From an uncultured Alphaproteobacteria bacterium (GTDB lineage: Bacteria > Pseudomonadota > Alphaproteobacteria > Rhodobacterales > Rhodobacteraceae): a stretch of DNA of 56,991 bases. Below are positions 18,152 through 26,346 of this stretch, in pieces. Every line of letters starts with the position of its first letter. The first letter of the stretch is position 1. Location of the stretch: the NCBI GenBank assembly GCA_902580265.1, contig CACHJY010000007.1, positions 1 to 56,991 of the forward strand, read 5' to 3'. Both the position numbers and the translations under genes were made by a program. The notes below the pieces were generated by a model, which saw nothing but the letters and a program-made list of their open reading frames with translations, was not told the DNA's origin and ran no database searches.

Positions 18152-19021
18152 TTACAAGATAATATTTTCGTCGAGCACGGGGTTAACTAGCTTACCCACT
18201 TCCGAAATTTCAACTTCTATGATATCACCATTTTTCATGTATAAGGGTGGATCTCGCCTATCCCCAACTCCACCCGGCGTTCCAGTAACAATAATGTCTC
18301 CAGCTACTAAAGGAGTGAAAGACGAAATATAGCAGATTATCTCAGGTATTTTGAAAATCAATTGATCAAGCTTTGCTTCTTGCATAACCTCACCATTCAA
18401 TATTGTTTGAATAGTTAAGCTTTGGTAATTTTTTATCGACGATTCCAATTTTAAAAATGGCCCACAACCACCTGTTTTTGAGAAGTTTTTTCCAGGGACG
18501 AACTGACTGGTATGTCTCTGGTAATCCCTAATAGAAACATCGTTATAACAAGTATATCCTGCAATACTTTGCATAGCTTCTTCCTTAGAGATGTTTTTAC
18601 CACCTTTTCCGATTACTACAGCTAACTCACCTTCAAAGTCTACTCTATCAGACAAATTAGGCTTGATTATCGCTTCTCTATGCGCAACTTGGCTTTCTGC
18701 AAACCTTGTAAAAATTGTTGGATATTTGACTTCTGGTCTTTCTGTTTCTTTCCTATGCTTTTCATAATTCAGCCCAACACAAAAAATTTTTCCTGGATCT
18801 GGTATAACAGGTAGAAATGTTATATCAGCAGGTTCGTAAGCAGTGACATTAGCTAAATAGTTTTCTAGTTCTTCTGCATTTTCTGGAATACTTCCAAAAT
18901 GAATAGCTTCTTTCAAGCTAGAAGAACCACCAGCCAGTTGATAGGTTAGATCAAAAATTTTTCCCTGATGGAAAACTCCAAAACAGGTTTCACCTAGTCT
19001 TAAAAAACTTGCATATTTCAT
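18152..19021 (-). CDS. fumarylacetoacetate hydrolase-family protein
   Basis: A 289-residue FAH-superfamily enzyme. The catalytic core contains GLNYEKHRKE, the metal ligands in DFEGELAVVIG and YNDVSIRDYQ, the loop GKNFSKTGGCGPF, and VTGTPGGVG. Family members hydrolyse or hydrate ring-cleavage products such as fumarylpyruvate or 2-oxohept-3-enedioate, or decarboxylate oxaloacetate. Between a two-domain extradiol-type dioxygenase gene and a flavin hydroxylase, a ring-cleavage-product hydrolase is the best reading. Gaps to its neighbours are 12 and 17 bp. Confidence 0.88.
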   Translation of the reverse strand: MKYASFLRLGETCFGVFHQGKIFDLTYQLAGGSSSLKEAIHFGSIPENAEELENYLANVTAYEPADITFLPVIPDPGKIFCVGLNYEKHRKETERPEVKYPTIFTRFAESQVAHREAIIKPNLSDRVDFEGELAVVIGKGGKNISKEEAMQSIAGYTCYNDVSIRDYQRHTSQFVPGKNFSKTGGCGPFLKLESSIKNYQSLTIQTILNGEVMQEAKLDQLIFKIPEIICYISSFTPLVAGDIIVTGTPGGVGDRRDPPLYMKNGDIIEVEISEVGKLVNPVLDENIIL

Positions 19022-19033
19022 AAATTTTCTCCT

Positions 19034-19870
19034 TTAAGAGCGCATTATTGCATTACCCCATAAATTTAATGTTTTGGGTTCATGAGACCATTTTTTAGCT
19101 TGTCTATCATGAACAATTTCTAACTCAGCAGAAATCTCAATTTTATTCCCATCAGGATCTTCAATAAATGCAAAAAGATTATTGCCCGGGCCGTGACGAC
19201 CTGGCCCCCAAACCAATTGAATGTTTTGTTTTGAAAAATGATCACACCATTTTTTTATCCATTCCCATGTTCCTACTTCAAAACTATAATGATCCAAACC
19301 CGATTTGTTGCTTAAAAAACATGCAACAGTGTGATGCTCCTGGTTTGATCTCATAAAGCAAGTTGTAAGCTGACCTTTTTTATTAATAACTTTATCTGAA
19401 ATTTTAAATCCAAGTTTATTAACATAAAAGTCAACAAAATTATTTAAATTTTCTGAGGTAAAAGTAATATGCTGTATTGGACCATAAAGATTCGAAATTT
19501 GATCCTTTTTATTTTCGGCAAGCCCAAAATAAATTTTATTTTCATCGCAGTCTAAAATATAGAAATTATTATTCTTAAAAAGAGATTTATCATCTTGAAA
19601 TGTTTTTATACCCTTTTCCATGAAATTTGTTTTTAAGGCTTTAAAAGAGCGGTTGTCTTGACAGGCAAAACTTGCAAATCCCAGGCTATTTTGTCTATTT
19701 CTCAATATAAGAATTTTTCTTCTAGCCCCGGATAAAACCCAACCACCTTTTACTGGTTTCCTTCCTATAGATAATGCCTTTTCATAAAACTTAGCCAATT
19801 CCAAAGGACGGGTAGTGTGCAAAGCAATATGGTGTAGGTAGGCATTAGAGTTAAAAGCAACGTAATACAT
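19034..19870 (-). CDS. two-domain VOC protein, probable type I extradiol dioxygenase
   Basis: A 278-residue protein with two VOC modules. The N-terminal module starts HHIALHTTRPLELAKFYEKA. The C-terminal module carries the probable Fe(II) triad: His in IQHITF (about residue 137), His in DHYSFEVG (about 189) and Glu in NKIEISAELE (about 246). The GRHGPGNNLFAFIEDPDG stretch is typical of catechol 2,3-dioxygenase-like enzymes. It would open a catecholic ring made by the flavin hydroxylases. It is the first gene of the operon and diverges from the BKACE gene 81 bp away. Confidence 0.85.
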   Translation of the reverse strand: MYYVAFNSNAYLHHIALHTTRPLELAKFYEKALSIGRKPVKGGWVLSGARRKILILRNRQNSLGFASFACQDNRSFKALKTNFMEKGIKTFQDDKSLFKNNNFYILDCDENKIYFGLAENKKDQISNLYGPIQHITFTSENLNNFVDFYVNKLGFKISDKVINKKGQLTTCFMRSNQEHHTVACFLSNKSGLDHYSFEVGTWEWIKKWCDHFSKQNIQLVWGPGRHGPGNNLFAFIEDPDGNKIEISAELEIVHDRQAKKWSHEPKTLNLWGNAIMRS

Positions 19871-19951
19871 GATTAACCTTAATAAGATAAGAACACATAA
19901 TCCACCGATATTTTATTTTTAATTTACCTTATTTCAACCTATATTACAGGG

Positions 19952-20776
19952 ATGAATGATCCATGTATCATATGTGTTGCAATTACAGGCTCTGTACCTA
20001 CAAAAAAAGATAACCCTGCAGTCCCAATAAGCATATCGGAACAGATAGAAAGTACTCAAGAATGCTTTGAATTAGGCGCTAGTATAGCCCATTGCCATGT
20101 TCGTAATGATGATGGAACACCAAGTATCGACCCTGATAAATATAGAAGATTGAAAGAAGGTATTGAAAAATATTGTCCTGGGATGATAATACAACTTTCC
20201 ACTGGCGGTCGTTCAGGCCATGGTTTTGACCGCGGAAAAATGCTAGGACTAAAACCAGATATGGCGTCGTTGACGGTTGGCTCTAACAATTTTCCGACTA
20301 GAGTTTATGAAAACCCTCCAGATCTTGTTGATTGGCTTGCAGAAGAAATGATTAGAAATTCTATAAAGCCTGAAATAGAAATATTTGATTTATCTCATAT
20401 TCATCAAGCCGCTAGTTTAGCCAAACAAAATAAATTAAAAGGAAATTTATATATTCAATTTGTTATGGGAGTAAAAAATGCCATGCCTGCAGATTTTGAT
20501 GTTTTCAAATATTATATTAAGACCATAAACCGGCTTTTGCCAAAAGCGTCATGGTGTGGCGCAGGGATTGGAAAAAATCAAAGACTATTGAATGAATGGT
20601 GCATAAAACTGGGTGGACACGTTAGAACAGGATTGGAAGATAACATTAGAATTGATAAAAAGACATTGGCGCCTTCGAATGCCAGTTTAGTAAAGATTGC
20701 TAAAGAAATTTGTGACCGGTACGATAGACCCGTTGCCTCGTGGAAAAAAGCACGTGAGATTTTAGAGTTAGGATAG
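19952..20776 (+). CDS. BKACE (beta-keto acid cleavage enzyme) family protein
   Basis: A 274-residue DUF849/BKACE protein. ITGSVPTKKDNPAVP at residues 11-25, the zinc-binding HCHVRND with His47 and His49, and a C-terminal GLEDNIRI segment are family hallmarks. BKACE enzymes condense a beta-keto acid with acetyl-CoA to give acetoacetate and a CoA ester; the founding member is 3-keto-5-aminohexanoate cleavage enzyme. The substrate varies among members. It diverges from the aromatic operon and is followed 3 bp later by tdk. Confidence 0.9.
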   Translation: MNDPCIICVAITGSVPTKKDNPAVPISISEQIESTQECFELGASIAHCHVRNDDGTPSIDPDKYRRLKEGIEKYCPGMIIQLSTGGRSGHGFDRGKMLGLKPDMASLTVGSNNFPTRVYENPPDLVDWLAEEMIRNSIKPEIEIFDLSHIHQAASLAKQNKLKGNLYIQFVMGVKNAMPADFDVFKYYIKTINRLLPKASWCGAGIGKNQRLLNEWCIKLGGHVRTGLEDNIRIDKKTLAPSNASLVKIAKEICDRYDRPVASWKKAREILELG

Positions 20777-20779
20777 GTT

Positions 20780-21358
20780 ATGGCTAAGTTATTTTTTAAT
20801 TATTCAACCATGAATGCAGGCAAATCAACAATTCTGTTACAAGCTGCCCATAACTATGAGGAAAGAGGTATGGTGCCATACCTTTTAACAGCAGAAATTG
20901 ATAATAGATCTGGCGAAGGAAAAATAGCTAGCAGGATAGGGATAGATAAACGAGCTGATACCTTTAATAACAGACTAAACTTATATAACTTACTGAAATC
21001 AAAGCAAAAAAGCTCTCCAATTGCATGTGTTTTGATTGATGAGGCTCAATTCTTAACCAAAGAGCAAGTGTGGCAACTCGCAAAAGCTGTTGATGACCTC
21101 TTTCTTCCTGTTTTGTGTTACGGACTAAGGGTTGACTTTCAGGGTAATTTATTTCCTGGATCATCTGCACTCCTTGGTTTAGCCGATGAATTAAAGGAAA
21201 TAAGAACAATATGTCATTGTGGGAAAAAAGCTACTATGGTTGTAAGAAAATCAACTAAGAATAAGCCTATTAAAGATGGATCTCAAATACAGATCGGAGG
21301 AAATGATTTGTATGAATCTTTATGTAGAATACACTGGCGTCAGCTAATGGAGAGCTAA
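20780..21358 (+). CDS. tdk: thymidine kinase
   Basis: A 192-residue type II thymidine kinase. The P-loop TMNAGKST lies at residues 10-17, and the Walker B-like DEAQF near 86. Candidate zinc ligands are Cys in CHCGKKA and CRIHW. It phosphorylates thymidine in the salvage route to dTMP. It starts 3 bp after the BKACE gene, an unusual partner for this enzyme. Length matches the E. coli-type family. Confidence 0.93.
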   Translation: MAKLFFNYSTMNAGKSTILLQAAHNYEERGMVPYLLTAEIDNRSGEGKIASRIGIDKRADTFNNRLNLYNLLKSKQKSSPIACVLIDEAQFLTKEQVWQLAKAVDDLFLPVLCYGLRVDFQGNLFPGSSALLGLADELKEIRTICHCGKKATMVVRKSTKNKPIKDGSQIQIGGNDLYESLCRIHWRQLMES

Positions 21359-21366
21359 TCGTATTG

Positions 21367-22038
21367 ATGTTATTACAAATCATTGGCACCCAGCTAGCGA
21401 AGTTTCTGACCAAGGAACATATTTATGAAGATTATTACTTTAAAATTAGCATTGATGATATAAAATCTGCTTTAAAACCAGGCGATGTAGTTTTAGTTGA
21501 AGGACAGAGTCGGGTAAGTAGTGCAATCCAATTCATCACCAGTTCTAATTGGTCTCATGCAGCAATTTTTATAGGTAAAGCAGCGTCTTTCAGTCACTGT
21601 CTAATTGAAGTTAAGGCAGTTGATGGGTGCAAATATACTGATATTGATGTTTATGTGCACCATAACCTTAGGATATGTAGACCGATATTCTTAAGCAATA
21701 AAAAAAGAGAGATTCTAATTGATCATTTAATTAAAAAAATAGGATCAAAATATGATTTGAAAAACATTATCGACTTAATTAGATTTGTTTACCCAAATCC
21801 GCCAGTTCCAAAAAAATTCAGAAGAAATTTAATTGGGATTGGCGCTGGAGATCCAACAAAAGCAATTTGTTCTTCTCTAATTGCGGAAGCTTTCAAGGAA
21901 ATAAACCATCCGATACTTCCATTTAGAGATAAGTTCAAATCTATAGTATTGCGCCATCCTACTTATTGTTTGCCAAAGGATTTTGACATTTCTCCTTTCT
22001 TTCAAATTATCAAACCATCTCCACAAAAGTTTCATTAA
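21367..22038 (+). CDS. YiiX/YebB-like permuted NlpC/P60 cysteine hydrolase
   Basis: About 223 residues from ATG 21367; a TTG one codon earlier is also possible. The order of motifs is permuted: a His in SSNWSHAAIFIG (about residue 60) precedes the Cys in AICSSLIAEAF (about 170). This matches the YiiX/YaeF/LRAT-like branch of papain-fold hydrolases. The opening KPGDVVLVEGQSRVSSAIQF is typical. Substrates (lipid, amide or peptidoglycan bonds) are not known. It follows tdk by 8 bp, and its 3' end overlaps the convergent hflX by 29 bp. Confidence 0.78.
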   Translation: MLLQIIGTQLAKFLTKEHIYEDYYFKISIDDIKSALKPGDVVLVEGQSRVSSAIQFITSSNWSHAAIFIGKAASFSHCLIEVKAVDGCKYTDIDVYVHHNLRICRPIFLSNKKREILIDHLIKKIGSKYDLKNIIDLIRFVYPNPPVPKKFRRNLIGIGAGDPTKAICSSLIAEAFKEINHPILPFRDKFKSIVLRHPTYCLPKDFDISPFFQIIKPSPQKFH

Positions 22039-23266
22039 ATTTTTGTTTTTTATCACTATCCCAGATCAATTGAAGTTTTATATCGCTTTCTATCAACTCA
22101 GAGGATTTAACCAACTGATTTATATATAGCCACTTTATTTTTTCTGTTTCATTTACAGCTAAAATAATATCCTCCTGTATTATTTTTTTATACAATTTCT
22201 TTTCTATTCCTTGGAGAAGATTCTCTAGACCTTGTTTTTTTGCTGCAGAAATAGAAAAAATTTTGTCCTTTGGCAGTCCTTCTAAAAAAGGCAAAAATCT
22301 TGGACGAACACTAATGTCAATTTTGTTATGAACTTCAACAATTCTAGATTTGTCTATAGTATCTATACCCAATACCTCCAAAGTGTTATAAACCACCTCA
22401 GCGTTTTTATCTGCGTATTCGTCTGATACATCCACCACATGAACAATAAGATCTGAAAAGCTTATTTCTTCTAATGTTGCTCTAAAAGCCATTACTAGTG
22501 GGGTAGGTAAATTTCTTATAAATCCAACAGTATCAGAAATTATATACTCTTTTTTTGGTGACCCACATTTTTTTAAATAAGGATCAAGAGTTGAAAATAG
22601 CCTATTTTCTGACTTTGTTTTTTTGTTTGGGAAGGCATTAAAAAGCGTCGATTTTCCAGCGTTGGTATAACCCACAAAAGAAACCAAAGGTATACTATTT
22701 TTTAATCTTTGGTTTCTTTGTACACTTCTAGTATTTCTAACTTTGCTAATAGACTTTCTAATATTAAATATTTTAGATGCTAGGCTTCTCCTATCAGATT
22801 CAATCTGAGTTTCTCCAGGTCCACCAAGAAATCCTTTTCCTCCTCTTTGCCTTTCAAGGTGAGTCCAGCTTCTTACCAATCGTGATTTTTGGTGCAAAAG
22901 ATGCGCTAGTTCTACTTGAAGCATACCCTCTTTAGATTGAGCTCTACTTCCAAATATCTCTAAAACCAGACCAGTTCTGTCCAAAACTTTGGCAATAAGC
23001 CTTTTCTCAAGATTTCTTTGCTGAACAGGAGTCAAAGAGTTATCTATTAAAATAAGTCCAATATCGTTCTCTGAAACGAAACTTTTGATATTATGCAGAT
23101 GTCCCTTTGAAATAAAAAAAGCAGGGTTACTTTTAGATAAACGTAAAACGGAACTTTTAATTATCTGTAAAGCGTTTAAGGAACATGCTAATTTGAAAAA
23201 TTCATCTTCATTGTAATAGTATTTATGTCTATCCTGAAAAGTTACAGAAATAACATACGTGCGCAA
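22010..23266 (-). CDS. hflX: ribosome-associated GTPase HflX
   Basis: A 418-residue GTPase. The N-terminal region has LILIDNSLTPVQQRNLEK and LVLEIFGSRAQSKEGMLQVE, and the linker has the glycine-rich GGKGFLGGPGETQIE. The G domain has G1 GYTNAGKST, G3 DTVGF and a NKID-like G4. HflX splits stalled ribosomes. The first usable start is TTG at 23266, since an in-frame TAG lies two codons upstream; it starts 10 bp after the hfq stop. Gene order hfq-hflX is conserved in Proteobacteria. Confidence 0.95.
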   Translation of the reverse strand: MRTYVISVTFQDRHKYYYNEDEFFKLACSLNALQIIKSSVLRLSKSNPAFFISKGHLHNIKSFVSENDIGLILIDNSLTPVQQRNLEKRLIAKVLDRTGLVLEIFGSRAQSKEGMLQVELAHLLHQKSRLVRSWTHLERQRGGKGFLGGPGETQIESDRRSLASKIFNIRKSISKVRNTRSVQRNQRLKNSIPLVSFVGYTNAGKSTLFNAFPNKKTKSENRLFSTLDPYLKKCGSPKKEYIISDTVGFIRNLPTPLVMAFRATLEEISFSDLIVHVVDVSDEYADKNAEVVYNTLEVLGIDTIDKSRIVEVHNKIDISVRPRFLPFLEGLPKDKIFSISAAKKQGLENLLQGIEKKLYKKIIQEDIILAVNETEKIKWLYINQLVKSSELIESDIKLQLIWDSDKKQKFNETFVEMV

Positions 23267-23276
23267 ATCCTAACTA

Positions 23277-23519
23277 CTACCTTTCTTCACTTTCTTCGCC
23301 TATTAGATCAAGAGGAAGTGAAGGCATAATAGTTGAAATAGCATGTTTATAAACCAGCTGCACCGTTCCCTCTCTTCTTAAAAGAACAGAAAAGTTATCA
23401 AACCAAGTAATAACGCCTTGAAGTTTAACTCCATTAACCAAAAAAAGTGTTACAGGATTTTTACTTTTTCTTACAGAGTTAAGAAAAGTATCTTGTAGAT
23501 TTGATTGTGATGACGCCAT
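23277..23519 (-). CDS. hfq: RNA chaperone Hfq
   Basis: An 80-residue Sm-like protein. Sm1 is visible as [19 protein letters not shown], and Sm2 ends in [10 protein letters not shown]. Phe residues and the YKHA motif for uridine binding at the proximal side are present. Hfq pairs small RNAs with mRNA targets. The C-terminal tail is short, as is usual in Alphaproteobacteria. It lies between trkA (43 bp upstream) and hflX. Confidence 0.97.
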   Translation of the reverse strand: MASSQSNLQDTFLNSVRKSKNPVTLFLVNGVKLQGVITWFDNFSVLLRREGTVQLVYKHAISTIMPSLPLDLIGEESEER

Positions 23520-23562
23520 TTTGTAGTGCCTTTAATGAATTAGTGTCTAAGTTAGCACTTTT

Positions 23563-24942
23563 TTAAAAAAAGTCTACGCCCACTTGAAACAAATTTTCTA
23601 CCTTATTTATATCATCCCTTAAACAAAAAACAGTTAGGACATCCCCTGTTTCGAACCTGGTATTGCCTCTGGGCACTAATACTTCAGAATCTTTCTTTAA
23701 TAAACCGGCTAAGGAGTCTTTTGGCCAATCTACGTCTTTAAGAGTTTTCCCAGCAATAGGAGACGATTCCAGTACACGAAACTCCAAAACTTCGGCTTCT
23801 CCATCGCCTAAAGAATATACAGACCGTACCATTCCATGCCTTATGTGACGAAGAATAGACGAAACAGTAATAGACTTTGGACTAATAAAAGAATCTATTC
23901 CCATGGTTGCGATCATTTTATCCAATGATGGGTCATTAATTAGTGCCATTGTAAACTTACAACCAAATGACTTTGCTTTAGAACAAGCAATCAAATTTGT
24001 TTTATCGTCATCTGTTAAAGCTACAAAGAAATCTGATATGCCAACGTTAGCTTCCTCTAAGGTCTCTGTATCAAGTCCATCTCCGTTTAACACAACAGTC
24101 TTCTCTAGCAAATCAGCAGCGTCTACAGCCCTATCTTTTGACTTTTCAATAACCTTTACGTTTATACCCTCGTTTTTCTTGTTTTCTAACATTTTAGCAA
24201 CATTTTGTCCTATAGCTCCCATCCCCAAGATAACGATTGACTTCCCTATAAAACTTTTTTTGTCAAAAATCTCAATTGTACGGCTAAGATCTTTTTTGTC
24301 GCTGAAAATATAAATGTTGTCGTTAGGCTGTAACTCATCTTCAGGATCTGGAACAAACAGGTTATTACCCCTTCTTATACCAACAACAATTGCATTGAGT
24401 GTAGAAAAAAGCTCAGATAACTGCCTTAAAGGCGTTGATAATACGGCACATTCCTCTTTTAAAGTCAGGCCAATTAAAACAGCTGATCCGTCCAAAAACT
24501 CTGTAACCTCAAATGCAACTGGAACTTCTAACCGTTTAAGTAAACCTTCTGCAATCTCTCTCTCAGGAGATATTATCTCGTCTATCGGCAGATGATCAGA
24601 ACGATAAAAACTAGAATAATTTTCTTCAAGGTAAAAGTTTGATCTAATTCTGGCAATTTTTCTTGGGATAGAGAATATAGAATGTGCAATTTGGCAAGTT
24701 ACCATATTAACTTCATCAGACAGCGTAGCTGCTATAATCATATCTGCATCATGCGCTCCAGCACGTTCCAAAACATTAGGATAAGAAGCATAGCCACAAA
24801 CAGCAGAAACATCCAGTTCATCAACTACTTTTTTGATTAGGTCTGACGATTTGTCTATAACTATCACGTCCATTCGTTCGTCAGAAAGATGCTTTGCTAT
24901 TTGTAATCCAACTTGACCAGCGCCACAAACTATAATTTTCAT
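23563..24942 (-). CDS. trkA: Trk potassium uptake regulatory protein TrkA
   Basis: A 459-residue cytoplasmic NAD(H)-binding regulator of the Trk potassium transporter. Two RCK-N/RCK-C pairs are visible: GAGQVG (residues 7-12) with VIDKSSDL, and GMGAIG near 235 with a second RCK-C module ending in VLTVFCLRDD. No trkH is adjacent in this window. It follows ntrX by 24 bp and may be co-transcribed with the ntr genes. Confidence 0.94.
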   Translation of the reverse strand: MKIIVCGAGQVGLQIAKHLSDERMDVIVIDKSSDLIKKVVDELDVSAVCGYASYPNVLERAGAHDADMIIAATLSDEVNMVTCQIAHSIFSIPRKIARIRSNFYLEENYSSFYRSDHLPIDEIISPEREIAEGLLKRLEVPVAFEVTEFLDGSAVLIGLTLKEECAVLSTPLRQLSELFSTLNAIVVGIRRGNNLFVPDPEDELQPNDNIYIFSDKKDLSRTIEIFDKKSFIGKSIVILGMGAIGQNVAKMLENKKNEGINVKVIEKSKDRAVDAADLLEKTVVLNGDGLDTETLEEANVGISDFFVALTDDDKTNLIACSKAKSFGCKFTMALINDPSLDKMIATMGIDSFISPKSITVSSILRHIRHGMVRSVYSLGDGEAEVLEFRVLESSPIAGKTLKDVDWPKDSLAGLLKKDSEVLVPRGNTRFETGDVLTVFCLRDDINKVENLFQVGVDFF

Positions 24943-24966
24943 AAAATTTTTCCCTAAAAATGTTTG

Positions 24967-26346
24967 TTATCTTTCTTTTAGAGCGCTTTCGATATTTAAC
25001 AATTTCATCTTTCTATGAAGCGCAGACCTTTCCATCCCAACATAACTAGCAGTCTTGGATACATTTCCACCAAACTTACTGATTTGATACTGTAAATAAG
25101 CCCTTTCGAACTCTTCTCTTGCTAATCGAAGTGATTTATTTGCAAACAAATCATTGTTAAAATCTAATGTATTGCTATGAAAATTATTTTTACCAGCTTC
25201 TATGAACTCAAAAATATCATCGGGGTTTATAACTGTTTTACTTGAGCCCAAGATAAGTGCTCTTTCAATGGTATTTTTTAACTGCCTTATATTACCAGGC
25301 CAGCTCATATTTTGTAACTTTCTAATAGCAGAATCGGTCAATTGTTTACTTGGCAAACCTTCGCTTTTAGCTAACCATTCAATGAAATAGGTAGATAAGA
25401 TTGGAATATCAAGAATTCTTTCTTCAAGAGACGGAATTCTTATTGGGACTACATTAAATCTATGAAAAAGCTCTTCCTTAAAATGTCCCTTTTCTATCTC
25501 AATCGCCAGATCCTTGGAAGTAGAAGAAATTATTCTACAATTTACTCTCACTATATTTTTACCACCAACCCTAGTAAAAACTTGATCAACTAAAATTCTT
25601 AAAATTTTTGCCTGTGTACCTATAGGAAGTTCTGCAACCTCATCAAAAAACAATGTTCCTCCGTGCGCTCTTTCAAAGAGGCCTGGATTTACTTTCCCTT
25701 CAACTTCTTGACCAAATAGAAGCTCTTCCATTTTTTCAGATTGAATAGATGCGCATGCTACAGTCAAAAATCTATTATTTGCGCGTTGGGAATTTTGATG
25801 GATATATCTTGCGGCAATTTCCTTTCCACACCCAGATGGACCAGAAATGAGTATTCTTCCATTTGACTTCCTCAACTTATCCAGCTTTTGTTTTAATATT
25901 TTAAAAGCACCTGTTCCACCGACCATTTTACTTTCATTCATTTCTTTATTTTGCAAAGAAAAAACTTCTTTTCTTAAACTTGATGCTTCTAAGGCTCTAT
26001 TTATCACAAGCAAAAGTTGATCAGTATTAAATGGCTTTTCGATAAAGTCGTATGCACCTTGCTTAACTGCCGCAACTGCTATTTCTATATTTCCGTGTCC
26101 TGATATCACAACTACGGGACATAAAGGATTATTTTGCTTTACTGACTTAAGGATCTCAATACCATCCATTTCACTATCTTGGAGCCAAATATCTAATATA
26201 ATTAGATCTGGTTCTGCGTTATTTATATAATCCATAGCGGAAGTCGAATTGTGTGCCAGCTTTACTGTATGGCCTTCTTCAAATAAGATTTGACTAATTA
26301 AATCTCTAATATCTTTTTCATCATCAACTACGAGTATATAACTCAT
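24967..26346 (-). CDS. ntrX: nitrogen regulation response regulator NtrX
   Basis: A 459-residue regulator with a receiver domain (phospho-acceptor Asp52 in LIILDIWL), an AAA+ domain (Walker A GPSGCGKE, Walker B LFFDEVAE) and a C-terminal Fis-type helix-turn-helix ending at LHRKMKLLNIE. The sigma-54 contact loop GAFTGA is absent; the equivalent stretch reads GQEVEGKVNPGLFERA. It therefore probably acts without sigma-54. Its start overlaps the end of ntrY by 4 bp. It is the partner of NtrY in redox and nitrogen control. Confidence 0.94.
   Translation of the reverse strand: MSYILVVDDEKDIRDLISQILFEEGHTVKLAHNSTSAMDYINNAEPDLIILDIWLQDSEMDGIEILKSVKQNNPLCPVVVISGHGNIEIAVAAVKQGAYDFIEKPFNTDQLLLVINRALEASSLRKEVFSLQNKEMNESKMVGGTGAFKILKQKLDKLRKSNGRILISGPSGCGKEIAARYIHQNSQRANNRFLTVACASIQSEKMEELLFGQEVEGKVNPGLFERAHGGTLFFDEVAELPIGTQAKILRILVDQVFTRVGGKNIVRVNCRIISSTSKDLAIEIEKGHFKEELFHRFNVVPIRIPSLEERILDIPILSTYFIEWLAKSEGLPSKQLTDSAIRKLQNMSWPGNIRQLKNTIERALILGSSKTVINPDDIFEFIEAGKNNFHSNTLDFNNDLFANKSLRLAREEFERAYLQYQISKFGGNVSKTASYVGMERSALHRKMKLLNIESALKER

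Noticed and set aside
23555..23580. ACTTTTTTTAAAAAAGT at the trkA-hfq junction
   Set aside because: It is a simple A/T run that overlaps the trkA stop codon. The pairing is trivial and weak.
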